The notes below the pieces were generated by a model. That model did no database searches. It saw only the letters and a list, made by a program, of their open reading frames with translations, and was not told where the DNA came from. Made by a program: the position numbers and the translations under genes. Shown here piece by piece: positions 1-6,186 of a DNA stretch of 10,178 nucleotides. Origin of the DNA: Spirochaetota bacterium (lineage in GTDB: Bacteria > Spirochaetota > UBA12135 > COTS27); assembly GCA_030621685.1 (NCBI GenBank), contig JAUXHF010000050.1, positions 1-10,178 of the forward strand. The letters are read 5' to 3'. Positions within the stretch are counted from its first letter, which is position 1. Each line of letters begins with the position of its first letter.

Positions 1-1
1 G

Positions 2-610
2 GCACTTCTTCGGGGATCTCTGTTGAAAGAAAGCTCTAAAGATGAGCTTGGCTCTTTTACCTTTGGCGTGAGCGGAGCCACCGGCGGCGTTGGTCTTTTG
101 TCGTTGCTGATACTAAAGAGGCTGGGGACGAAGCCTGTTGCTATAAGTCGGAAAAGCGAGGCCTTAGGTTTTTTCAAGCCCTTGGGCATAGAGCATGTTG
201 AAAACCCAAACATGCTTTTAAAGAGTGAAGAAGAAAAACTTCCCATGTTGAAAAGTCGCTGGCATGGCGCTGTGGATACAGTAGGGGGAAGCATGCTTTC
301 ATACTTTCTTCGCAGTGCTGAATACCGTGCTACGGTGGCCTGCTGCGGAATGGTGGCCGGCCTTGATATTAACACCAGCATCCTCCCCTTTATTTTGCGT
401 GGCATTAACTTAGCCGGCATCGATAGCGCCTTGTGTCCTATGGAAAAACGTTTGAAGATTTGGCAAGAACTTGCTGGGCCATGGAAGCCAAAATCTTTGC
501 AAAAAATATGTCGTGTCATCGCGCTAGCTGAAATAGCCGAGAACCTCCAAAAAATGCTAAAAGGCGATAATATTGGCCGAGTGGTTGTTTCGCATTTTCC
601 TGTGGATTAA
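2..610 (+). CDS. acuI: YhdH/AcuI-family quinone oxidoreductase (acrylyl-CoA reductase-like), 5' partial
   Basis: This is the C-terminal part of a medium-chain dehydrogenase/reductase of the YhdH/YhfP (AcuI) group, cytoplasmic NADPH-dependent enzymes; E. coli AcuI reduces acrylyl-CoA. The frame is open to the window edge, so the TTG at 23 is probably internal and about 120-130 N-terminal residues are missing (E. coli AcuI is about 324 residues). Counting from that TTG, the nucleotide-binding GATGGVG is at residues 18-24, the family segment GAVDTVGG at 82-89, and the signature PFILRGINLAGIDS at 122-135. The protein ends in the usual GRVVV-type strand. No zinc-binding cysteine lobe is expected in this group. 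The family call is secure; the substrate is not shown by the sequence. Its stop codon lies inside a 21-bp direct repeat. Confidence 0.88.
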   Translation, partial: ALLRGSLLKESSKDELGSFTFGVSGATGGVGLLSLLILKRLGTKPVAISRKSEALGFFKPLGIEHVENPNMLLKSEEEKLPMLKSRWHGAVDTVGGSMLSYFLRSAEYRATVACCGMVAGLDINTSILPFILRGINLAGIDSALCPMEKRLKIWQELAGPWKPKSLQKICRVIALAEIAENLQKMLKGDNIGRVVVSHFPVD

Positions 611-650
611 CGAGTATTTTAATATTGCCAACGAGTATTTTAATATTGCC
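609..650. repeat. 21-bp perfect tandem duplication at the end of acuI
   Basis: Two identical, directly adjacent 21-bp units lie at 609-629 and 630-650. The unit begins AACGAGTATTTTAATATT. The first two bases belong to the acuI stop codon, so the duplication starts exactly at the gene end. Nothing in it looks like an intrinsic terminator. Confidence 0.9.
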
Positions 651-786
651 GTAGATGTTGTTTTTACTTGCTTTATTTTTTAAAAGCTCATTGAAGTAAG
701 GCTTGTGAATATTTGAGTATTTAGAGTAGCTGTATTTGGCTAGAGCGCTGCTACGAGATTCTAAAACATGAGCGAAAGCGAAGCAT

Positions 787-3255
787 ATGGGTAAAAAAAT
801 AGAAGAAAAAACTTCAAATCTTTCTAGGTCTCTGCGCCTGCTCTTAAGAACTAAACTGGTTTGGAGTACGCTTTTGTTGCTAACGGCTGTGGTTTTGTTA
901 GCTAGTTTGGCTAGCCTGCTGCTTATCTACATCGAGGGGAAGGCTGCAGAAAACAAATCTAAAAAATTTTTTGCGGTCATACAAAGCCAGCCTGCTGGCG
1001 CTAAGTTTTTTTTAGATGGAGATTATTATGGAAACACGCCCCTGCGGATAGAAGTAGAAGCAGAGAAAAACTATAGCATACGGCTGTATAAAAAAAACTA
1101 TTATATGTATAGCAAAACCACAGCCTTACAAATTTCGCATACCTACCAACTCATAGAAAAAACCTATGAACGAGATTTTGTTTTTAAGCCAGCAGCCCAG
1201 CAAGTTTTTGTAAATGCTAAGAAAGTTTTTCCAATTGCTTATAACAATATTTCTCTGGGTGTTTCTAAAACAAAGAAAAAACAACTTGCTAAAAACCTTC
1301 GTTTAAACTTAGTAGCCGGAGAAAACCATATTACGGTATTGAAAGAAGGATATTATATCGGCCGCTTTACGCTAAGCATTCAAGAGTCTGAAATTCAAGA
1401 TATTGAATCGAAGGAACGTAGCTTCGCAAGAAAAATGACGCTTTCATTAGAGCCTGCGGCTGCAAGCTCAATCCTTTTCTTAGAAAGCATCCCGCATGCC
1501 ACCGTGAAACTAGATGGCGTTGATTTAGGAAACACGCCGCTTCGTGTAGCCATAGATCCTGCAGAAAATGTTATTTTAGAGTTTGCCCGACCTTTTTTCA
1601 TCTCAAAGAAAATTTTTCTTAGCCCTCGTAATTGGAAAAGTCACTCTGTTAAAGTAGAGCTTGAAAAACAAAGTGTTAAAAGTGTCCTCACCATATATGT
1701 CTTTGATGACGAAGGAAACTCCTTGCCAGAAGCACGTGTGCTTATACAATCAGGTTTGGCACCTGCGCTTATAGAGTCAGGTTTGAAAAGTGATAGGGCT
1801 AGGCTAGAAGGACTGCCCGGAGTAAGCATGCCCTTAGAAAGCGGAAAGTATCGGCTTACTATCCGCCATAAAGGTTATTTGGAAAGAGAAGAGATCTTAG
1901 AACTTGCAGAAAATCAGGCGCTTAGCAAGAACATAGAACTCTTGCGCTTGCCTGCCAAAATACTGCGACCAACACATGCTGTTTTTTTCGAAAACTTTCA
2001 GGCGGATAGCCTTGTGAAAACAAAAAATAGGCTGGCTTTGGAAAATTCCAAAAGTAAACCTTCTAACAACCTGCCTCTTTTTTACGTCTTAGAACATGCT
2101 AGCGGAGAACTTCGGGCCTTTTTCCCCAAAGGAAATTCAACCTCGGCTGATAGCTGGGGGAGTGATTGGGGGAGTTTTAGCAGTTTTTTCCTGCAACTCA
2201 GTAAGCCAGAATTTAGCGAGAAGCTTCAAGGTTTTGACAGCTCTGGCTCCGGCTCCGGCTCTTTAGATGGTTCCGTAGCTTATTCAAAGACAAGGTTAGC
2301 TTATTCAAAGGCAAGTTTGATGAGCATACCTTCCCTGCCTCCAGATACATTTATAGGCATGGGCGAGGCTTTGTTGGTTACAGCGCCCAGTCATGGGCAT
2401 GCAAGCTCGAACAGCAGCTCTAATTTTTCGATATCGAAGCAGCAGGCAGCGCTGCCTTGGGGGCAGTGGGGGGATATTCAAAGCGTGCTGCGCGGCGAAA
2501 ATTTTGCCTACGTATTTGATGCTTCAAGCAAAACCTTAGCTGTGCTTTCAAGAGAAAGTTTGGAACTAAAACATAGCATAAGCACCTTAAACTATTTGGC
2601 AGCAGGTAGCCGTGATAGAGCCGTGTATGCCTCTTTGCCCAAGCCACTTAATATAGGAGATATTAGCTTAAGCCCTGTTTTGCTAAGCCCTTTAGAATCT
2701 CAAAACGAATCAGAGCCATCGGAGTCTCTGCTTTTCAGCGATAGAGCTAATAATCTGGTTCGTGTGCTTACGCTGAATGGAGACGAGGCTCAAGCCTCTA
2801 ATTTTATAGATAACCCTTTAGCAGGGCCCAAGCAGCCGGGCGGATTAAGTGCTGTCGTTCTTCGTTCTGTTAAAGCTGAAGATTCTTCGCCTTCTGTTAA
2901 AGCTGAAGAAGAGCCTTGGGCTACGTGGTTACTGCTGGTAGCAGAAGCTGGGCCTGAAACCAATACGAAGAGTGAGCCAGAAAACGATGGAGGCTGGCTA
3001 CAAGACCTTTTGCGTATGAAACAAAAACCCGAGGCAAGTGCTACAAAGCTTTATTTCTATAAGGCCGATGGCAAGAAAATCTCTAGCAGCATCATGCTCC
3101 ATGGAGCTTTGTTTTTTGAAAATGACCCCCAAGCCCTTGCGGGCTTGGCAAGGGCTAAAAGCGATGAAGCTGAGCGTATCCGCTGGCTTATGGCTTTTCC
3201 GGGAAGAAGGCTTGTAGCTCTTTCTAGGCATGCGGCCTATCAATATAAATTTTAA
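787..3255 (+). CDS. Membrane-anchored PEGA-domain protein
   Basis: 822 residues. A basic N-terminus (1-24) precedes one transmembrane segment (about 25-48), consistent with an inner-membrane anchor exposing the rest outside the cytoplasm. A first PEGA domain starts near residue 62, with SQPAGAKFFLDGDYYGNTPL at 67-86. A degenerate one may lie at 138-198 (ends in a LVAGENHITVLKEGYY-type strand). A clear second lies at 228-292, with KLDGVDLGNTPLRV at 241-254. A carboxypeptidase-regulatory-like beta domain follows (about 299-388). The remaining half (400-822) is unrecognised, with Ser/Gly-rich linkers and strands that could be propeller-like. PEGA domains are usually linked to surface or envelope proteins; the role here is unknown. 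Internal repeats are a 21-bp pair at 2277-2318 (two AYSK motifs) and a 27-bp period at 2866-2909 (two SVKAE motifs). ATG 787 is the first start after an in-frame stop at 769, with no good Shine-Dalgarno. A small ORF of 8 codons (768-794) overlaps the start in another frame. Confidence 0.85.
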   Translation: MGKKIEEKTSNLSRSLRLLLRTKLVWSTLLLLTAVVLLASLASLLLIYIEGKAAENKSKKFFAVIQSQPAGAKFFLDGDYYGNTPLRIEVEAEKNYSIRLYKKNYYMYSKTTALQISHTYQLIEKTYERDFVFKPAAQQVFVNAKKVFPIAYNNISLGVSKTKKKQLAKNLRLNLVAGENHITVLKEGYYIGRFTLSIQESEIQDIESKERSFARKMTLSLEPAAASSILFLESIPHATVKLDGVDLGNTPLRVAIDPAENVILEFARPFFISKKIFLSPRNWKSHSVKVELEKQSVKSVLTIYVFDDEGNSLPEARVLIQSGLAPALIESGLKSDRARLEGLPGVSMPLESGKYRLTIRHKGYLEREEILELAENQALSKNIELLRLPAKILRPTHAVFFENFQADSLVKTKNRLALENSKSKPSNNLPLFYVLEHASGELRAFFPKGNSTSADSWGSDWGSFSSFFLQLSKPEFSEKLQGFDSSGSGSGSLDGSVAYSKTRLAYSKASLMSIPSLPPDTFIGMGEALLVTAPSHGHASSNSSSNFSISKQQAALPWGQWGDIQSVLRGENFAYVFDASSKTLAVLSRESLELKHSISTLNYLAAGSRDRAVYASLPKPLNIGDISLSPVLLSPLESQNESEPSESLLFSDRANNLVRVLTLNGDEAQASNFIDNPLAGPKQPGGLSAVVLRSVKAEDSSPSVKAEEEPWATWLLLVAEAGPETNTKSEPENDGGWLQDLLRMKQKPEASATKLYFYKADGKKISSSIMLHGALFFENDPQALAGLARAKSDEAERIRWLMAFPGRRLVALSRHAAYQYKF
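2277..2318 (+). repeat. 21-bp tandem repeat inside the PEGA gene
   Basis: Two near-identical 21-bp units (2277-2297 and 2298-2318) begin AGCTTATTCAAAG and differ at a few bases. They encode two consecutive AYSK-containing heptapeptides in the low-complexity linker after the SGSGSG stretch. The length is a multiple of three, so the frame is kept. Confidence 0.8.
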
Positions 3256-3337
3256 GCATGCTGGTTTTTTTTATGAACAAAAAAAGCATTGTTAGAAGTT
3301 TTGTTTTGTATTTTTAGCAAATAAATATCACAAAAAT

Positions 3338-4237
3338 ATGGATGCACAACAAGAACATAAGAAAACTTGGTTTGAAAACTGGTTTGATGAAAACTATCTT
3401 TTGCTGTATCAAAATCGTGATAGCAAAGAGGCGGCCGAGCAAATAAGCTTGCTGGAAAAAAGTTTGGCGGGCAGGGCAGCAGCAGAAAAGCTAAATATGC
3501 GTTTTCAAAACATGCATGTGTTAGATGTTGGCTGCGGCCATGGCCGGCATTCAGCTCTGTTAAGCGATGCTGGCTTTCAAGTAACAGGCATTGATATTTC
3601 TAAGTCGCTTATTGAGCATGGCAGGCGTAGCTGGCCTCATATAAAACTTCTCCATGGAGATGTCATGGAACATCGGCCAGAAAAACCTTATGAGCTTGTT
3701 GTCTCTTTGTTTACCGGCTTTGGCTACTATCAAAGCGATGAAGAGAATAAGGCTTTCTTATTGAAGCTCTTTGATATCACTGGGGAAGGTGGGTTTTTTT
3801 GGTTAGATTTTTTAAATGCTAAACTTGTGAAAAAAAACATAGGGCAAGCAGCTAGCGGGGGAAATTCGGAGCGTATAGAGCGTGCAGGAAAAGTTTTTCT
3901 TATTGAAAAGAAAATTATCGATACGGAGCATGGCCTGCGAGTGCAAAAGAAAATTACTGTGTATAATAAAAAACATCAGTTAAAGCCAAAGCCTAGTTTG
4001 AAAGCGGCTCGAAATTTAAGCCCAAGCTCAGAAAAGCTCTGGGAGGCTGGATTAGATACTGCAGTTGCAAGGTATGAGGAATCGGTGCGTCTTTACAGTG
4101 TTAGTCAGATGAAGCGGCTTCTTTCTGCTGCCCGCTTTAAAAACATTTCTGTGTTTGGCAATTATAAGGGAGATGCCTACACTGAAGAATCGCCGCGTGC
4201 TATTTTCTTTTGCCAGAAAGCCTGGGCTAAGCCGTAA
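3338..4237 (+). CDS. Class I SAM-dependent methyltransferase
   Basis: 299 residues with a Rossmann-type methyltransferase core. Motif I is VLDVGCGHGRHS at 61-72. The acidic ribose-binding position is in TGIDIS at 83-88, HGDV at 106-109 follows beta-3, and YELVVSLFTGFGYYQSDEEN lies at 118-137. The N-terminal WFENWFDENYLLLYQNRDSKEA pattern and the C-terminal YSVSQMKRLLSAARF...ESPRAIFF are typical of a family of small-molecule methyltransferases. Residues about 213-245 are a basic, low-complexity insertion. ATG 3338 is the first possible start after an in-frame TAG, with no Shine-Dalgarno. The gene stands 82 bp after the PEGA gene and just upstream of bshC in the same direction, suggesting an operon and a possible role in modifying the bacillithiol-type product (compare NmbA, the N-methyl-bacillithiol methyltransferase of Chlorobium). 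That role is inference. Its last codons are copied twice more downstream. Confidence 0.85.
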   Translation: MDAQQEHKKTWFENWFDENYLLLYQNRDSKEAAEQISLLEKSLAGRAAAEKLNMRFQNMHVLDVGCGHGRHSALLSDAGFQVTGIDISKSLIEHGRRSWPHIKLLHGDVMEHRPEKPYELVVSLFTGFGYYQSDEENKAFLLKLFDITGEGGFFWLDFLNAKLVKKNIGQAASGGNSERIERAGKVFLIEKKIIDTEHGLRVQKKITVYNKKHQLKPKPSLKAARNLSPSSEKLWEAGLDTAVARYEESVRLYSVSQMKRLLSAARFKNISVFGNYKGDAYTEESPRAIFFCQKAWAKP

Positions 4238-4254
4238 GCCGCTGTAAAAAAGAT

Positions 4255-4260
4255 GAAAGG
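4255..4260 (+). promoter_or_regulatory. Shine-Dalgarno-like site in junction copy 1
   Basis: GAAAGG sits 9 nt before GTG 4270. The same site recurs in copy 2 (4435-4440, before GTG 4450). In copy 3 it is mutated to GAATGG (4596-4601), so the likely bshC start at 4611 has the weakest version; an AAGG lies further upstream at 4591-4594. Confidence 0.45.
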
Positions 4261-4269
4261 CATGCCCCT

Positions 4270-4614
4270 GTGAGTAATTTGGGAAGCAGCGGAATAGCTA
4301 CCGCTACAGCTACAGCTACAGCTACAGCTAAACAAAGCGCTAGGGTGCTTTGTGGGGCAGCAGGAATTTTTGGTATTTTGAAAATTTTTTTGCTAAGGAA
4401 GCCTGGGCTAAGCCGTAAGCCGCTGCAAAAAGATGAAAGGCATGCCCCTGTGAGTAATTTGAGAAGCAGCAGAATAGCTACAGCTACAGCTACAGTTAAA
4501 CAAAGCGCTAGGGTGCTTTGTGGGGTAGCAGGAATTTTTGGTATTTTGAAAATTTTTTTGCTAAGGAAGCCTGGGCTAAGCCGCTGCAAAAAGGTGAATG
4601 GCATGCCCCTGTGA
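4270..4614 (+). CDS. Repeat-built chimeric ORF upstream of bshC
   Basis: 114 codons starting at GTG 4270, formed entirely by junction copies 1 and 2. It contains two BshC-start-like modules (SNL.SS.IATATA..KQSARVLCG.AGIFGILK), each followed by a stretch translated from the copied methyltransferase tail in a different frame (FLLRKPGLSR). It lacks the GQQ stretch of BshC, so it cannot be an enzyme. It has a Shine-Dalgarno-like GAAAGG 9 nt upstream. Its TGA stop (4612-4614) overlaps the GTG proposed as the bshC start (4611-4613) in a GTGA arrangement, which could couple translation. It may be an untranslated duplication remnant, a leader peptide or decoy start. I recognise no function. Confidence 0.35.
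   Translation: MSNLGSSGIATATATATATAKQSARVLCGAAGIFGILKIFLLRKPGLSRKPLQKDERHAPVSNLRSSRIATATATVKQSARVLCGVAGIFGILKIFLLRKPGLSRCKKVNGMPL
4297..4332 (+). repeat. GCTACA hexanucleotide tract (copy 1), with shorter tracts in copies 2 and 3
   Basis: GCTACC, four GCTACA units and GCTAAA in a row, encoding alternating Ala-Thr. The equivalent tract in copy 2 (4477-4500) has three GCTACA units, and that in copy 3, inside bshC (4638-4655), has two. The unit is six bases, so changes in number keep the frame and vary only the length of the Ala-Thr run. Confidence 0.92.
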
Positions 4615-5948
4615 GTAATTTGAGAAGCAGCAGAATAGCTACAGCTACAGCTAAACAAAGCGCTACGGTGCTGAGTGGACAGCAAGTAGGGCTTTTGGGA
4701 GGACCAGCTTTCGTAGCAGCAAAAATTTTTGGTGTTTTGAAAAAGGCTAAAGAGCTTCAGCATCGGGCTGTGTTTTGGCTAGAAACGAACGATAGCGATT
4801 TCTCTGAAGCTAATACTCTTTATTTCATGAGTAGCGGAGGGAAGGCAGAGAAGTTAGTTTGGAAGAAAAAAAGCTACGGAAGACCCATTGGGCATTTAGA
4901 AATTGATGCAGAAGCAAGAGCCTTAGTGCTTCATTTTTTCACTTCGCTACCAAGGCAAACAAGCCGTGTTCAGGCTACAAAAAAATTCTGCTTAGAGGCC
5001 TTAGCCTTGGGGCGTCCTCTTGGCCTTGCGGTAGAAGAACTGCTTACAAAACTGTATGCGGGCTATGGTATTGAGATTTTCAATCCGCAAAACAAGGCGT
5101 TCATAGAATTTTCTAGGCCTTACTTATGGCAGGCGGCGGCAAGCACGGCGTTGGGCCAGCAGGCTCCAATTTTTGCGCTTATCAAAGGACGTCGAGAGGC
5201 CGTTTTTCGCGAAAAAAACGGCCTCTTTGTTACAAGGAATAAGGCTAAGGTAGATATAGAGAAAGCGCTACTCTTGCCAAGCCTGCGCACGCGTAGTGTT
5301 GTACAAGATGCCTATTTTAAGGCTTCTTTTTATATTGCTGGCAAAAGCGAGAGTGCCTACCTAAAAACTTTAAAGCCTGAATATAGTTTGCTGGGCGTAA
5401 GGCCGGCAGTGGTGTTAGAGCGCATGTCTTTTAGCGTTTTACCTAGCCAGCTTGCAGGGAAAATGGAGGCTGCTAATTTTTCACTAGCACAGAGTATAGA
5501 TCTATCAGCAGAAGATTTACGGCGAAATTTGTTAAAGCGTGGCGGCTTTCAAAAAAAACAAATAGAGGCTGTTTTGCGTTCTTTGAAAAAGGAACTGCTT
5601 AAGACCTATGAAAAAGCTTTGCTGGGTGCTTCTTTTGAAACCGCGAAGAATAAGCAAAAGACTAGGCATGAATTTCAAAGAGAATTTGGCAAAACCATGC
5701 GTCTTAAAGAGCGTGTTCTCCATAAGCAGATGTTACATCTGCGTGGCAATTTACGCCTAGCTACAACCTTGAGCCTACAGAATGAACTTAGGGTTCTCCA
5801 AGAAGCTACAGATTACCTGCAGCCTTTTGGTGGAAAACAAGAAAGACAGCTGAATGCCGTTTTTTTCTTTGCTCAATACGGCAACGCATTTTTAGAAGCT
5901 CTTGCAAAAAACTATCAGTTTGCTAAAGAGGAAATTATCATACTGTAA
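4611..5948 (+). CDS. bshC: Bacillithiol biosynthesis cysteine-adding enzyme BshC, N-terminally short
   Basis: BshC is the putative cytoplasmic cysteine ligase that acts on glucosaminyl-malate (GlcN-Mal) in bacillithiol synthesis. From GTG 4611 (445 residues), the hallmarks are VLSGQQVGLLGGPAFVAAKI at 20-39, AVFWLETNDSDFSEAN at 53-68, and RSVVQDAYFKASFYIAGKSE at 228-247, followed by LLGVRPAVVLERMSFSVL at 260-277. A charged helical region about 300-400, likely the family's coiled coil, comes next. The protein ends with a NAVFFFAQYGNAFLEAL-type segment. Family members are near 540 residues with the GQQ motif near residue 90, so about 70-80 N-terminal residues are absent, replaced by repeat-derived sequence. 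The frame is open upstream to about 4518, but that stretch is only copied DNA, including a read-through methyltransferase tail. The 3' end (FAKEEIIIL) is itself the first unit of a 67-bp repeat array. Likely co-transcribed with the methyltransferase. The start is uncertain and activity is unproven given the truncation. Confidence 0.87.
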   Translation: MSNLRSSRIATATAKQSATVLSGQQVGLLGGPAFVAAKIFGVLKKAKELQHRAVFWLETNDSDFSEANTLYFMSSGGKAEKLVWKKKSYGRPIGHLEIDAEARALVLHFFTSLPRQTSRVQATKKFCLEALALGRPLGLAVEELLTKLYAGYGIEIFNPQNKAFIEFSRPYLWQAAASTALGQQAPIFALIKGRREAVFREKNGLFVTRNKAKVDIEKALLLPSLRTRSVVQDAYFKASFYIAGKSESAYLKTLKPEYSLLGVRPAVVLERMSFSVLPSQLAGKMEAANFSLAQSIDLSAEDLRRNLLKRGGFQKKQIEAVLRSLKKELLKTYEKALLGASFETAKNKQKTRHEFQREFGKTMRLKERVLHKQMLHLRGNLRLATTLSLQNELRVLQEATDYLQPFGGKQERQLNAVFFFAQYGNAFLEALAKNYQFAKEEIIIL

Positions 5949-6186
5949 AATAATCTAAAATATGTTTTTTGCCGATGTTTCTTTAGTTTGCTAAAGAGGG
6001 GTTATCGCAATATAAAATAATCTAAAATATATTTTTTGCTGATGTTTCTTTGGTTTGCTAAAGAGGGGTTATCATACTGCAAAATAATCTAAAATATATT
6101 TTTTGCCGATGTTTCTTTGGTTTGCTAAAGAGGGGTTATCACACTGCAAAATAATCTAAAACATATTTTTTGCCGATGTTTCTTTA
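5918..6186. repeat. Four tandem 67-68 bp units between bshC and the convergent gene
   Basis: Units start at 5918, 5986, 6053 and 6120, each with GTTTGCTAAAGAGG, and end at 6186. Unit 1 contains the last codons and stop of bshC; units 2-4 repeat that end with GGGG in place of GAAA. The last unit runs up to and overlaps the stop codon of the minus-strand gene (6184-6186). Each unit carries the near-palindrome AAAATATATTTT or a variant. At the unit boundary, TCTTTAG-TTTG-CTAAAGA can form a 7-bp stem (one G-T pair in two copies). No T-run follows on either strand, so this is not a canonical terminator, though it lies where a bidirectional one would be expected. No gene fits in the 235 bp between the two stops. 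Confidence 0.93.

Larger units (their letters stand above)
4201..4742 (+). repeat. Three tandem copies of the methyltransferase/bshC junction
   Basis: Taking AAGCCTGGGCTAAGCCG as unit start, copy 1 is 4218-4398 (181 bp), copy 2 is 4399-4566 (168 bp) and copy 3 is 4567-4742. Weaker similarity to the copy boundary extends left to about 4201 inside the methyltransferase. Each unit contains the methyltransferase C-terminal codons (AWAKP), a short spacer, GTGAGTAATTTG, a GCTACA tract and the start of the BshC core (KQSA.VL.G). Copies 1 and 2 share a 36-bp in-frame loss relative to bshC, removing the stretch that includes QQVGLLGGPAF, and then jump from GGTATTTTGAAAA back to the methyltransferase tail. 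Copy 3 runs on into intact bshC but has lost one of two 7-bp TAAGCCG units, which removes the methyltransferase-type stop. Copies 1 and 2 share their differences, suggesting duplication, then deletion, then a second duplication. Confidence 0.93.

Noticed and set aside
1395..1829. Minus-strand ORFs inside the PEGA gene
   Set aside because: Shadows of a well-supported coding frame, with no motifs or start signals.
3256..3337. Terminator in the T-rich gap after the PEGA gene
   Set aside because: Only a bulged, A-T-dominated pairing (ATGC...GCAT with T8/A7) is possible, with no GC-rich stem ahead of the T-run.
4518..4610. Extension of BshC upstream to the TTG at 4518
   Set aside because: These codons are junction copy 2/3 DNA, including a read-through methyltransferase tail (FFAKEAWAKP). 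They do not resemble a BshC N-terminus.
4227..4763. Minus-strand 178-codon ORF across the junction repeats
   Set aside because: It is the reverse of the junction repeats, and its internal duplication simply mirrors them. It has no recognisable domain and its composition follows the repeat.
5918..6186. CRISPR array
   Set aside because: The 67-bp units are contiguous with no unique spacers, and no cas genes are present.
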